A stretch of 64,000 nt of DNA. It comes from Nitrospirales bacterium. GTDB taxonomy: Bacteria > Nitrospirota > Nitrospiria > Nitrospirales > UBA8639. A program made the translations under genes and the position numbers. The stretch lies in NCBI GenBank assembly GCA_012270585.1, contig JAAXIB010000027.1, forward strand, positions 1 through 64,000. Reading direction: 5' to 3'. A model generated the notes under the pieces. That model made no database searches. It was not told where the DNA came from and worked only from the letters and a program-made list of their open reading frames with translations. Positions within the stretch are counted from its first letter, which is position 1. The number at the start of each line of letters is the position of its first letter. Positions 27,466-36,106 of the stretch are shown one piece after another.

Positions 27466-28500
27466 CTAAAAGGGTTTGCGGGCCAGAAAACAGTACAACG
27501 GCGTGAAGAGCCCCGACTTGCCGCCCGCGACGTAGGCCTCCGCAGTCCGATCCATGAGGCGGACGACTTCCGCGGACCCCTTCGGAAACAGCCGCAGCAC
27601 CTCGGCCAGCTTCGAGCCCGCCATAAATACTTTGCGGCCCCATGGAAGCCTGCACAAGGCGTTACCGAGGGTCCCATGCCGCGTCTCCATGGGTTGATAC
27701 CATGGTGTGGATGGTCCCTCCTGGACGTCCCGGTCCATTCCCTCGATGACCTGGAATCCCGCCGCTTCGAGCGCATGATTCACTTCCCTGAACGTCGCAA
27801 TGTCCTTCAGCGCAATGCCACGCATGAGTTCCCGCTTGATGGCCCGGTGCCGGCTGTCGTTCGGATCGTACTTGTCCGTCAGACACATCTCCTGACCCCA
27901 GAACAGGGCTCCGGGTTTCAGGATGCGGAAGATCTCCGCGAACGCACGCGGCTTGTCCGGCGCATGGCACGTTGACTCGATGGCATAGCCCCGGTTGAAC
28001 GTGTCGTCCTTGATGGCGCTCATGTCCATGAAGCTGCACGCCTCGTAATCGACCATGTGGTCGAGTCCCGCTTCGGAGTTTAACCTTTTTGCCCTTTCCA
28101 ACTGGATTTTATTGATGTTGATCCCCACAACCCGGACACCGGCCTCCCGGACAACCCGGCGCATCGGGCCTCCGACTCCGCACCCGACATCGACGATTGT
28201 CATGCCCGGGTGCAACTCCAGCTTGGCGATCATCAACCGCTGATGCCGGACTTTGGAGTCCTCCAGACTCTCCTGAGGCGTAAGGGGCGCGAAGTGCAGG
28301 GATTCGCCCCAACCGTAGACCATGAATGGGCTGCAGAGATCGTAGTACTCTTTCACCGTTTCGGTGTGATCGTACCTGTTCACGCCGGCATCCTCCGGCG
28401 TCGCCCGATCAATCCAGCCGTCGAAGTGTTGCACCTGACGGGTGACGTCCTCCCCCCGGTACGCCTCTTTCAGCGCGTGCTGCAGTTTGCCTAGTTCCAA
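27466..28500 (-). CDS. sterol C-24 methyltransferase-like enzyme (copy 1)
   Basis: 344 residues from a TTG start at 28500, with AAAGGAG 10 bases upstream and no internal Met before residue 60. It shows sterol methyltransferase landmarks: the sterol-binding YGWGESLHFAP (62-72), the SAM site VDVGCGVGGP (103-112), VGININ, and YAIESTCHAPDK matching ERG6 YAIExTCHAP. It transfers methyl from SAM to a sterol side-chain double bond. It runs behind the Rieske gene at 28593 on the same strand (93-base gap). It differs clearly from the second copy at 32831, so the two may catalyse successive or different alkylations. Confidence 0.85.
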   Translation of the reverse strand: MELGKLQHALKEAYRGEDVTRQVQHFDGWIDRATPEDAGVNRYDHTETVKEYYDLCSPFMVYGWGESLHFAPLTPQESLEDSKVRHQRLMIAKLELHPGMTIVDVGCGVGGPMRRVVREAGVRVVGININKIQLERAKRLNSEAGLDHMVDYEACSFMDMSAIKDDTFNRGYAIESTCHAPDKPRAFAEIFRILKPGALFWGQEMCLTDKYDPNDSRHRAIKRELMRGIALKDIATFREVNHALEAAGFQVIEGMDRDVQEGPSTPWYQPMETRHGTLGNALCRLPWGRKVFMAGSKLAEVLRLFPKGSAEVVRLMDRTAEAYVAGGKSGLFTPLYCFLARKPF

Positions 28501-28592
28501 GGCGGGGTTTCTCCTTTCACTTCTGTGTCCACTGCGAAAACCGTGTCAGCAATGGAGAGGACCGCGCCCCCGGTGGCCTCGTCCATCTGCAC

Positions 28593-29618
28593 TCACTCCG
28601 GACGATCCGGATAGAATTGCCTGCAATAGCGTCGATACGCCCCAATTTCCCCGTCCGAGCGGCAGAGCAGCGGGCGGGGCCGATAATGTTTTCTGCCCCA
28701 GATCACGACATCCTGCAACACGTCCCGCTTCTCGGCAGACATGATGATCTTGTTCATGAGCCTGGTGCGCAGGCGTGACGGCAGGAAGCGCATACCCACG
28801 ATCGGCCGTTTCGGTCTCAGTATGCGCCGCACCTGGCTGACCAGCACCAGTTCGACGAATTTGTCGTCGATGGGCGTCGCAAGCACCCACAAACGCGTAT
28901 CCATGTCGATCTCATGCTCGTGAACCTCGACGAACGAATAGCCCAACCCGTGCACATGCGTAACGGCGGACACATCGTACGTGAAGACCTTGATTCCGGC
29001 GATGGTCTGGGTTCGCTTGAAGTCAAAGCAACTCTTGAGGTAGGCGCCGTCGATTGATACCGAACCGATCGCGTTCACGCTGTTGTAGCCGTGCACATAG
29101 CGCAAATGTCCCAAGTCCACGGAGTTCTCGGTCGTTTCCTGAGGATGCCCCGGAAACCGGACGCTCCAGAATTCCAATTCGCTCCAGTCGGTTCCGGTGG
29201 GCGTGTCCGGAAGGTTCCATTGCGGCGGCCGCCCGCCGCATCCCTTCCAGGCAAAGACCATACCCAGAATTTCGCGGGTTTCGAACACCTTCAGTCTGGC
29301 GGTCCTGGGCGCCGGGACGAAGGGCGTTGCTACGCATTGACCGGTGACATCGTACTCGAAACCGTGGAACGGACAGACAAGGCAGCCATTGCGCACGCGG
29401 CCCCCGGCTTCCGGCCCCAATTCGGAGCCCAGATGCGGACAGATCGCTCCGGCCACACAGATGCGTCCTGCCTCGTCGCACCACACGACAATTGGTTCGC
29501 CCAGCCAGGTTTTTTGAAACAGCTTCTGTTTTTCGATCGTTTTGCGGCTGGCGATGAAGTACCAGCCTTCGGGAAACGGAGAAAGCGAGGGGATGCGCTC
29601 GTGTCGACTGGCCGTCAT
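28593..29618 (-). CDS. Rieske non-haem iron oxygenase (sterol-type, copy 1)
   Basis: 341 residues. The Rieske 2Fe-2S ligands are CPH (60-62) and CPFH (82-85). The mononuclear iron site is NSVDLGHLRYVH (D168, H171, H176). The N-terminal FPEGWY and the overall plan resemble the KshA/DAF-36/Neverland group, which oxidise steroid nuclei, including 7-dehydrogenation. It needs a separate reductase, none of which is encoded nearby. A C-7 desaturase or another ring-oxidising role is an inference from context. It leads a two-gene unit with sterol methyltransferase copy 1. Confidence 0.8.
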   Translation of the reverse strand: MTASRHERIPSLSPFPEGWYFIASRKTIEKQKLFQKTWLGEPIVVWCDEAGRICVAGAICPHLGSELGPEAGGRVRNGCLVCPFHGFEYDVTGQCVATPFVPAPRTARLKVFETREILGMVFAWKGCGGRPPQWNLPDTPTGTDWSELEFWSVRFPGHPQETTENSVDLGHLRYVHGYNSVNAIGSVSIDGAYLKSCFDFKRTQTIAGIKVFTYDVSAVTHVHGLGYSFVEVHEHEIDMDTRLWVLATPIDDKFVELVLVSQVRRILRPKRPIVGMRFLPSRLRTRLMNKIIMSAEKRDVLQDVVIWGRKHYRPRPLLCRSDGEIGAYRRYCRQFYPDRPE

Positions 29619-29771
29619 GGTTTCCCGCCATCCCCCGGTTCAAGGCTGCGGCTGCACCCGCCAGCGAGGCCTCGCGCGAGGTCGGCAGAAGGCATAGCCC
29701 GGCCAGCCAACACTTCAGGCGCACCCAATCCCATTCCTTATCCCAACAGGTGTCCAGGGTCTGCGTGACGC

Positions 29772-30668
29772 CTAGAAGCGATAGCGTACGCCGATCTCGA
29801 AGAGATGAACCAGCATCTCGGTCGTCGCCGTGGCCATTGCGCTGGCATTCCTGCCGGTGAACTCCAACTGATTGGCTTTCAACAGGCGGTAGCCCACCTG
29901 GACGGTAACGGCATTGGTGACCTCGTAGCCCAGCCCCGCGCCGACCTGATAGGCGAACACCGTATCGGTGCCGGAAAGTTCGGGTACGGTCCCCGGGGGC
30001 AGAGTGGCCTCTGCTATGGCTCCTTGTCGGATCCCTTCTTGAACCGCGGGGGGCAGTGAGGCGAAGCCAGGCGTCGCTGCTTGCGCTCGTAGGACCGCAA
30101 GCTCGTTCGCAGCCCCTTGCGCGACCTCGTTACGGTCATATTCCACGTCACCCCAGTCGACCTGAACAAAACCGAGGCCGGCGCCGATGAAGGGTTTCCA
30201 GCGGGAACCGGCATTGAAGTCGTACCAGACGTTCACCATACCGCCCAATTGGTTTGCCGAGCCTGACACGGCGATGGGATGATCGCCCTCAATATCAATT
30301 GTGCCTAGTTCCGGCACGGTAGTCGTCCGTCCCTTGTAGGTCAGTTTGCCGAGCCCGGCCCTGGCGAAGAACACCTCGCCATCGACACGAAAGCCTGTGC
30401 CGAATTCATAGCCCAGCATGCCGCTGACCCTGAATCCCGTCTTGTACGAGTTGACGGCGTTCGCCGTGTACGGGGTCATTCCCACTGTCCCACGCTCAAC
30501 GCTCTCCGAGTCGTCAATGAACATGACCGGTACGTTCAGGCCCACGTACCACCTCGAATCCGACGCGCGCGCCTCGGGCGTGAACACCGGCAGCAGAAAC
30601 ACGGCAAGGGCGACGGCCGTAACGATCATTCGATGAACAGCGCTTGTCCGTTGTGAAATCCGTTTCAT
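29772..30668 (-). CDS. outer-membrane beta-barrel protein
   Basis: 298 residues. A signal peptide (VTAVALAVFLLPVFTPEARAS) precedes alternating strands (FRVSGMLGYEFGTGFRVDGEVF; GAGLGFVQVDW; VTVQVGYRLLKANQLEF) and the protein ends in VRYRF with the terminal Phe that marks outer-membrane barrels. AAGGAG lies 6 bases before ATG. It belongs to the OmpA-like/opacity porin fold. Its promoter resembles that of the RND transporter gene at 46051, suggesting a joint role, perhaps sterol placement in the outer membrane. Direct evidence of lipid transport is absent. Confidence 0.8.
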   Translation of the reverse strand: MKRISQRTSAVHRMIVTAVALAVFLLPVFTPEARASDSRWYVGLNVPVMFIDDSESVERGTVGMTPYTANAVNSYKTGFRVSGMLGYEFGTGFRVDGEVFFARAGLGKLTYKGRTTTVPELGTIDIEGDHPIAVSGSANQLGGMVNVWYDFNAGSRWKPFIGAGLGFVQVDWGDVEYDRNEVAQGAANELAVLRAQAATPGFASLPPAVQEGIRQGAIAEATLPPGTVPELSGTDTVFAYQVGAGLGYEVTNAVTVQVGYRLLKANQLEFTGRNASAMATATTEMLVHLFEIGVRYRF

Positions 30669-30801
30669 GGCATCTCCTTACTGGCAACTCGTCCGCCTAC
30701 TGTTCTCCCGGATCGTGTCCCGAGGCGTGGAGTAATAGCGTGTTGCTCCACGCGGCTACCGAGGGGCTGGACAGGGACGCTCAGGTTGTCAGGTCGGGGA
30801 T

Positions 30802-30882
30802 ACTATAGCTTACTGACGATATCAAGTCCAGTACTGTTAATTGCACTCCTTGGACAGCCTACCCATCATTCTGCCAAGTGAG
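30802..30882 (-). promoter_or_regulatory. promoter of the outer-membrane protein gene, with upstream box
   Basis: Reading on the minus strand: a box CTCACTTGGCAGAA (30882-30869), then TGGACT (30830-30825), 17 bases, and TATAGT (30807-30802). The same elements precede the RND gene at 46190-46280. The remainder of the 30669-30800 leader shows nothing else. Confidence 0.5.
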
Positions 30883-30919
30883 GACCGTACCGACGACGTT
30901 GATGCGACGCTGTTCTAGC

Positions 30920-30993
30920 CGCTGTCGAGCGCCGCCAGCCGTTTGACGGCCTAATGATCCGGTCGCGGGCGTCTCTCGTCGGCAAGCTTATGG
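30920..30993 (-). pseudogene. decayed fragment of the TPR-protein gene 3' end
   Basis: This stretch aligns by eye with 42924-43003, the 3' end of the TPR gene, in the same orientation. Shared runs include GCCGCCAGCCG, TGATCCGGTCG, GGGCGTCT and CGGCAA; roughly 85 percent of aligned positions match. It lacks 7 bases present in the intact gene, so the frame is broken. It lies just past the 3' end of the FAD oxidoreductase gene. Confidence 0.75.
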
Positions 30994-31068
30994 AAGAAGG
31001 GCTAACCTGGCCGACCGCAAACCAGCGCGGCTTCGCACCAAACCGGGCCCTCGCTGCGCAAACCTGGT

Positions 31069-32427
31069 TCACGCCTTCCTGAAGCGCCAACCGTACATCA
31101 CGCGTCCGTAAAAGTTGAACCACTTCCTTGCTTCGGAATCCTGAAACGGATAGTCCGCCCCGATCTGTCTCGCCGTCACGAGGCCAGTCACGAAACAGGT
31201 CTCCTGGCTGTTGATCAGCGTGTGGGCGCCACAGTGCCACGTGCGCCGTTTGCCCTGAACGAAGCGAAAGAAAGGGACCAGAATGGCGATGTGAGGCACG
31301 TCGTGCACGATGTGCTGAAACCACCACTTCTTGACGATCTTGCCTTCGTCGATACGGCTGATCGGATTGTAGGTCACCAGGCACGGCTTGTCCGATCGCT
31401 TCGCCCAAGGCTGCTGATTGTGCATGATGTAGGTGATTTCGTAGTTGTCGGGTCGGACACCGTATTGCTCAATGTGGTTGCTCCGGGTGCCGAGCGGCTT
31501 GACATCGTTGTCCGGAAGAATCGAGGCGTCCGAATGAACCACCGTATGGTTGTGCAGTTCACTCTCGTACCGTATCGAAGAGAGAATCCAGCTCTCCAGA
31601 AAGGTCGGTTTATCCAGAAGCATCAGCGTTTGATTCGCGTTGCACGAGAACACGACGTCATCAAACGTGTCCGTGTTTCCGTTCTCGTCCTCTACGACGA
31701 CGTCGGATGAACGCCGGTACACTTTTCGAACCGGTCGGTTAAGGTATATCTTGTCCTGAAAGGCAGCCGACATGTTTTCATAAATACGCCGCGTGCCCCG
31801 GTCCCAGGTTTGCATCGGCGTTGCGGTTTCAATATCGAAGAACTCCAGATACCGGGCAAACAGGGACGCGGGCATGTCGAACACGTTCGTGGCCATCAGG
31901 AAGTTGACGAACATGGGCTTCAGGATCTTGTACCTGAAATCTCCGGAGAACCTCCCGAAGTTGAGAACCGTCCCCATGCTGACGTAGTTGAACGGGTTGA
32001 GCGCATTGAGCAACCTGGACCTAGATCGGTTGAGCCGGCCAAACCATTTCAGACGCCTCAGGAGCTTCTGAAATTTCTGGATTTCCGGTTGCAACTGCCT
32101 CCTGATGTCGGAGTCGAAATCGTGAGCGTAGACGCCGCCGCGGTACTTCACGCTGTAGCTGAACCTGGTATCGACTAGTTCGATACCGTGTTGCCGCATG
32201 AACAGAAGAATGTGGTGGTAGACCGAGGGAATGCACGCGGTGACGGAAATGTCGAACGGAATCGAGGTGCCGTCGTCTTGCGGCATATCGGCCGTCACGG
32301 CATTGCCGCCGACCCGAGCCTGCGCTTCGAACAACCGAAAATCGAATCGATCGGGGTGCTGATGCAGGGCCCAAGCCACCCCCAGCCCCGAGACTCCCGC
32401 ACCGATAATGGCAACCCTTCTCAGCAT
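31069..32427 (-). CDS. FAD-dependent oxidoreductase (COG2907-like)
   Basis: 452 residues from the ATG at 32427. The open frame extends 164 codons further upstream, but that part runs through a decayed gene copy and has no protein character. An FAD-binding Rossmann motif VAIIGAGVSGLGVAWAL is followed by LFEAQARVGGNA. The C-terminal segment TCFVTGLVTARQIGADYPF places the FAD ribityl site. This resembles the predicted amine-oxidase/desaturase-like COG2907 proteins often found near lipid-modifying methyltransferase genes. Within the sterol island it could be a saturase or desaturase of the nucleus or side chain. The reaction is not known. Confidence 0.75.
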   Translation of the reverse strand: MLRRVAIIGAGVSGLGVAWALHQHPDRFDFRLFEAQARVGGNAVTADMPQDDGTSIPFDISVTACIPSVYHHILLFMRQHGIELVDTRFSYSVKYRGGVYAHDFDSDIRRQLQPEIQKFQKLLRRLKWFGRLNRSRSRLLNALNPFNYVSMGTVLNFGRFSGDFRYKILKPMFVNFLMATNVFDMPASLFARYLEFFDIETATPMQTWDRGTRRIYENMSAAFQDKIYLNRPVRKVYRRSSDVVVEDENGNTDTFDDVVFSCNANQTLMLLDKPTFLESWILSSIRYESELHNHTVVHSDASILPDNDVKPLGTRSNHIEQYGVRPDNYEITYIMHNQQPWAKRSDKPCLVTYNPISRIDEGKIVKKWWFQHIVHDVPHIAILVPFFRFVQGKRRTWHCGAHTLINSQETCFVTGLVTARQIGADYPFQDSEARKWFNFYGRVMYGWRFRKA

Positions 32428-32620
32428 CGCCGCGTGCCTCGTTTCGCTGATAGCCCCTACTCTACCATTGCCCGCGACCGTCTGGAACGACTGCCGCAAG
32501 GCCCAGCCGGCTGGCGACGGAATGGGGTTTGCGCTGATACACCGTTGTGTGCCCCCACAACATAGGGGGCAAATGCTATGGCCCCCCTTGGGCGTTGTCA
32601 AGCGCATAATTCCCAATGTT

Positions 32621-32750
32621 TTACTCTTGAAAAAATCCTGCGAATCCACCAAAATGTTCGAATCACTCGCACACCCGCAAAACGATCGAATTCCCTTCTT
32701 TCGCGGATCTGGGCCCGGATCAAGTGACATCCGTGGTCGATCAATACTCC
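32621..32750 (+). pseudogene. decayed duplicate of the 5' end of sterol methyltransferase copy 2
   Basis: The leader and first 30 codons of the gene at 32831 recur 169-170 bases upstream. The coding part (from 32668) matches about 80 percent by eye, with shared runs such as AAACGATC and TCGCGGATCT. A one-base deletion near 32690 destroys the frame, and similarity ends near 32750. The leader part (32621-32667) is about two-thirds identical. It is a truncated tandem copy, now lying in the intergenic region between divergent genes. Confidence 0.8.
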
Positions 32751-32830
32751 GGGAGCCACACTTAATTATTCTAGTGCAAAAAAAAAGCATTATTTTTGAA
32801 TAAATCATCAGAATATGGAAAAATGGCCGA

Positions 32831-33865
32831 ATGAGCCGTACGCCCGCGAAACGATCCAACTCCCGTTCCCTCGCGGATCTCACCCCCGATGAAGTGAAAT
32901 CCGCGGTCGATGGATACACCGCGATCTACGACGCCGGCCTGGAGAGCAGAAAAGAGCGTTATCAATCACTCGTCAATCACTACTACGACCTGGTGACCGA
33001 TTTCTACGAATTCGGCTGGGGTCAGTCCTTTCACTTTGCCCCCCGGCGCCGGGGTGAGAGCTTCAAGGCCTCGCTACTCAGGCACGAGCATTATCTGGCC
33101 GATCGGTTGTCCCTGAAACCGGGCATGCAGGTACTCGACGTGGGATGCGGGGTCGGGGGGCCCATGGGCGCCCTGGCCCGCTATTCCGGGGCCAGCTTTG
33201 TCGGCATCAACAATAACGCCTACCAGATCGAGCGTGCGAAAGTGCACACCCGGGACGTCCGGTCGTTATGCCGCTTCATCCACGGCGACTACATGCAGAT
33301 TCCCGAGGATAACGACCACTACGATGCCGCCTTCGCCCTCGAGTCCATGCCGCACGCACCGGACAAGACCGCGGTGTTCCGAGAGATCTTCCGCGTCCTG
33401 CGTCAGGGGGCTTGTTTTACGGGCTGCGAGTGGTGTCTCACTGAGAATTTCGATCCGCGAAACGCAGAGCACCTGCGGATCAAGAACGATATTGTGACGG
33501 GGAATGCGTTACCGGATATCGCCGTCACGTCCGAGATTGGCACCGCATTGCGCATGGCCGGATTCGAACTCCTGGAATCCCACGACCTCGCCCCCGAATC
33601 GCATCCGGAAATGCCCTGGTACCGGTCTTTGCAGGGTCGCGATTTCAGCCTGACGAGTATTCCGCGTACACCTGTCGGCCGCGCCTTGACCAATCTGGCG
33701 TTGAGGGCTGCGGAGAAGTTGCGCGTGGTTCCGGAGGGCACTACCGCGGTCAGCACGCTGTTGAACAGGGGGGCGGATGCGCTGGTCTCAGGCGGCGAGT
33801 CCGGTATTTTTACTCCGATGTTTTTCTTCCTGGCCCGTAAACCCGGCGCTCGGGAGACTCCATGA
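32831..33865 (+). CDS. sterol C-24 methyltransferase-like enzyme (copy 2)
   Basis: 344 residues. Sterol methyltransferase signatures are strong: YEFGWGQSFHFAPR, VLDVGCGVGGPMG (101-113), FVGINNNAYQIERAK, FALESMPHAPDKT, and GCEWCLTENFDP. The NNNAYQI segment closely follows plant and fungal SMT (NNNxYQI). It uses SAM to methylate C-24 of a sterol side chain. It is the first gene of the plus-strand sterol operon. Its last four bases form an ATGA overlap with the next gene. A decayed second copy of its beginning lies just upstream. Confidence 0.88.
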   Translation: MSRTPAKRSNSRSLADLTPDEVKSAVDGYTAIYDAGLESRKERYQSLVNHYYDLVTDFYEFGWGQSFHFAPRRRGESFKASLLRHEHYLADRLSLKPGMQVLDVGCGVGGPMGALARYSGASFVGINNNAYQIERAKVHTRDVRSLCRFIHGDYMQIPEDNDHYDAAFALESMPHAPDKTAVFREIFRVLRQGACFTGCEWCLTENFDPRNAEHLRIKNDIVTGNALPDIAVTSEIGTALRMAGFELLESHDLAPESHPEMPWYRSLQGRDFSLTSIPRTPVGRALTNLALRAAEKLRVVPEGTTAVSTLLNRGADALVSGGESGIFTPMFFFLARKPGARETP

Positions 33866-34986
33866 TGACCTCAGGATCGAATACACCCGCCGGCGCTTCG
33901 ACGCCACCCGTTCTCGTCACCGGCTCGGCCGGGCATGTGGGCGCCAACCTGGTGCGCCGGCTGCTCGACGACGGTGTTCGGGTCCGGGTGTTGCTGAGAC
34001 ACGAGGACAACAACGAAGCATTGGAGGGCCTCGAGGTTGAACGCGCGTTTGCCGACATTCGAGATTTGACGGCCACCAGGCACGCGCTCACGGGCTGCCA
34101 AGGCGTCTATCACTGCGCGGCCAAGGTCTCAACCATCGAAGGTAACCGCGCCCATCGCCGGGAAGTGTTCGAGTGCAACGTGCTCGGTACCCGCAACGTG
34201 CTGCAGGCCGCGCGGGAGGCGGGGGCCGGCCGGGTGGTGGTGACGGGCTCTTTCAGTGCGGTCGGTTACGATTTGGATGATCCGTCCGCTCCTAGCGACG
34301 AGACGATGCAGTTCTATCCCATGGAACGCACGATGCCCTACGAGCGCAGCAAGGCACTCGTCGAGCACGAGTGCTGGAAGGCCGCGGCGAAGGGACAGGA
34401 CGTCGTGGTCGCCACGTGTTGTGCGGTTATCGGCGGCAGTGATTTTTTCCCCTCGCGGTTGGGACGGACCTTGTGCGACTACACCAACCGCAAGATCCGC
34501 GCCTACGTCGACGGGGGGTTCGAGTTTGTCGCGGCACGGGACATTGTCGAAGGGCACCTGTTGTGCATGCACAAAGGACGCTCGGGGGAAAAGTACATCT
34601 TCAGCAGCGAGTACAAAACCATCTCCGAGATATTGGATCTGTTCGAGGAAGTCTCGGGACTCCCGCGACCGTGCCGGAGGATTCCGACCCACCTGATGCT
34701 CGTCTTTTCGGAAGTAGCGAGCTTTTATCTGAGCCGGTTTCACCCGAGCTTTCCCCAGCGTTTCACCCCTGGCGCCATCCGCCTGTTACGAAAGCGCCGT
34801 CACGCCGACCTCGGCAAAGCGAGACGGGAGCTCGGCTATCAGCCGACCAGTATCAGCGCTGCGGTTCGTGAGGCTTACGCCTTTCACTACTACCGCAATG
34901 CGATCACGAATCCGCTCGCGAAACGTCCGTGCGTGACCACCGCGACACCCGTGGACGCTTTCTCTCCGAGCCGGGCCTATGGATAA
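33862..34986 (+). CDS. 3-beta-hydroxysteroid dehydrogenase/decarboxylase, SdmB-like
   Basis: 374-residue extended short-chain dehydrogenase of the 3-beta-HSD family. The NAD(P)-binding motif is VTGSAGHVGANL (19-30) and the catalytic pair is Y160-x3-K164 in PYERSKALVEHE. In Methylococcus, SdmB with the Rieske oxygenase SdmA removes a C-4 methyl. In eukaryotes ERG26/NSDHL does the equivalent oxidation and decarboxylation. The next gene is an SdmA-like oxygenase overlapping by 8 bases, which supports the same role. The start overlaps the methyltransferase stop (ATGA). Confidence 0.85.
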   Translation: MMTSGSNTPAGASTPPVLVTGSAGHVGANLVRRLLDDGVRVRVLLRHEDNNEALEGLEVERAFADIRDLTATRHALTGCQGVYHCAAKVSTIEGNRAHRREVFECNVLGTRNVLQAAREAGAGRVVVTGSFSAVGYDLDDPSAPSDETMQFYPMERTMPYERSKALVEHECWKAAAKGQDVVVATCCAVIGGSDFFPSRLGRTLCDYTNRKIRAYVDGGFEFVAARDIVEGHLLCMHKGRSGEKYIFSSEYKTISEILDLFEEVSGLPRPCRRIPTHLMLVFSEVASFYLSRFHPSFPQRFTPGAIRLLRKRRHADLGKARRELGYQPTSISAAVREAYAFHYYRNAITNPLAKRPCVTTATPVDAFSPSRAYG

Positions 34987-36106
34987 CTCCAAACGGAAAC
35001 TCAATGTGATTCCGGCGCCGGGTGCACCGCCCGGCTTCGAGGAGGCCGGCAACTTGCGCCAGCAAGCCCGCGCCGCGGGCATGGATCCGGATTATTGGTA
35101 CGCGGTTGAGGAAGTGCGCCGCGTCAAACCGGGGACGGTGGTCGAGGTCATTTTCTGGAAACGTTCCATTGCGCTGTTCCAGGGAAAGGACGGCTCGTTT
35201 CACGCCATCGAGAATCGCTGTGCGCATCGCCAACTCAAACTTTCCATGGGCGAGGTGCAAGGCTGCCGGCTCGTGTGCGCCTACCACGGCTGGCAGTACG
35301 ATGGAAACGGGCGCTGTGTCGCGATCCCCCACGACCGCCACGGACGGGGTCTTCCGAAGCTCCCACTCAGAACCTATCCCGTGAAGGTACGTTACGGTCT
35401 GGTCTGGTTGTTCCCCGGGAACCCGGAGCGGGCGGAACTGTGCAGGATTCCGGACATCCCGGAACTTGAGGGACCCGAGCGATGGGCCTGCGAACCGATG
35501 GTCTTCACCTGGGCGGCCCACCACTCGATGGTGATCGACAACGTGAGCGACTTCACCCACGCCCACCTGCACCGTCGATACCGTCCCTTCGAAGAAGGCG
35601 CCATCCTCACCCATTGCGAGACTGACGGCGACAACGTGCACGTGGCCTACGATACAAAGGTCGGACGCGGGCGTATCTCAGGACTGTTTGTCGATCACGG
35701 CCAGGTCGACACCACTCACATGGATCTTTGCTATCAATACCCCTACCAGTGGTCGAACACCGATGACGCGATCAAGCACTGGCTTTTCGTCCTCCCGATC
35801 GATGAGCGCACCACCCGGGCGTTTTTCCTGTTCTACTTCAAGTCGCTGAAGGTGCCCTTGCTGCCGGTACGTATTCCCCGTTTCGCCATGACCGCAGTGT
35901 TGAAGATCTCGAACCGTGTACTCATCGGCCCGTTACTCGCCCAGGACGGCGTTGCGGTCGAAGCGGAGCAGGAAGGTTACGAGAGACATTGGGACGCGCC
36001 TCCCATCGAGTACAATCCGGCGGTACGGGCTTTTCAAAACGTGACCGTGCGCAAGTGGCGGGAGTACGTGGCGCGCGCGACGGAGAATGGCGATGCCGGG
36101 ATCTGA
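34979..36106 (+). CDS. Rieske oxygenase, SdmA-like sterol C-4 demethylase
   Basis: 375 residues. Rieske ligands are CAH (81-83) and CAYH (100-103). The non-haem iron site is in DNVSDFTHAHLHR. In Methylococcus capsulatus the Rieske protein SdmA oxidises the sterol C-4 methyl, replacing eukaryotic ERG25. The pairing with an SdmB-like dehydrogenase is the main basis for this call. A hydrophobic stretch near residue 280-310 (FFLFYFKSLKVPLLPV) may touch the membrane. The start lies inside the previous gene, and the next gene begins inside this one, so translation is coupled. Confidence 0.82.
   Translation: MDNSKRKLNVIPAPGAPPGFEEAGNLRQQARAAGMDPDYWYAVEEVRRVKPGTVVEVIFWKRSIALFQGKDGSFHAIENRCAHRQLKLSMGEVQGCRLVCAYHGWQYDGNGRCVAIPHDRHGRGLPKLPLRTYPVKVRYGLVWLFPGNPERAELCRIPDIPELEGPERWACEPMVFTWAAHHSMVIDNVSDFTHAHLHRRYRPFEEGAILTHCETDGDNVHVAYDTKVGRGRISGLFVDHGQVDTTHMDLCYQYPYQWSNTDDAIKHWLFVLPIDERTTRAFFLFYFKSLKVPLLPVRIPRFAMTAVLKISNRVLIGPLLAQDGVAVEAEQEGYERHWDAPPIEYNPAVRAFQNVTVRKWREYVARATENGDAGI

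Noticed and set aside
30866-31408. 180-codon minus-strand frame
   Set aside because: It is out of frame with, and covers the end of, the FAD oxidoreductase gene. Its tail only resembles the TPR gene because of the decayed fragment.
32428-32919. 164-codon N-terminal extension of the FAD oxidoreductase frame
   Set aside because: It runs antisense through the decayed methyltransferase copy and the start of the live methyltransferase gene, has no protein-like pattern, and the FAD motif begins right after ATG 32427.
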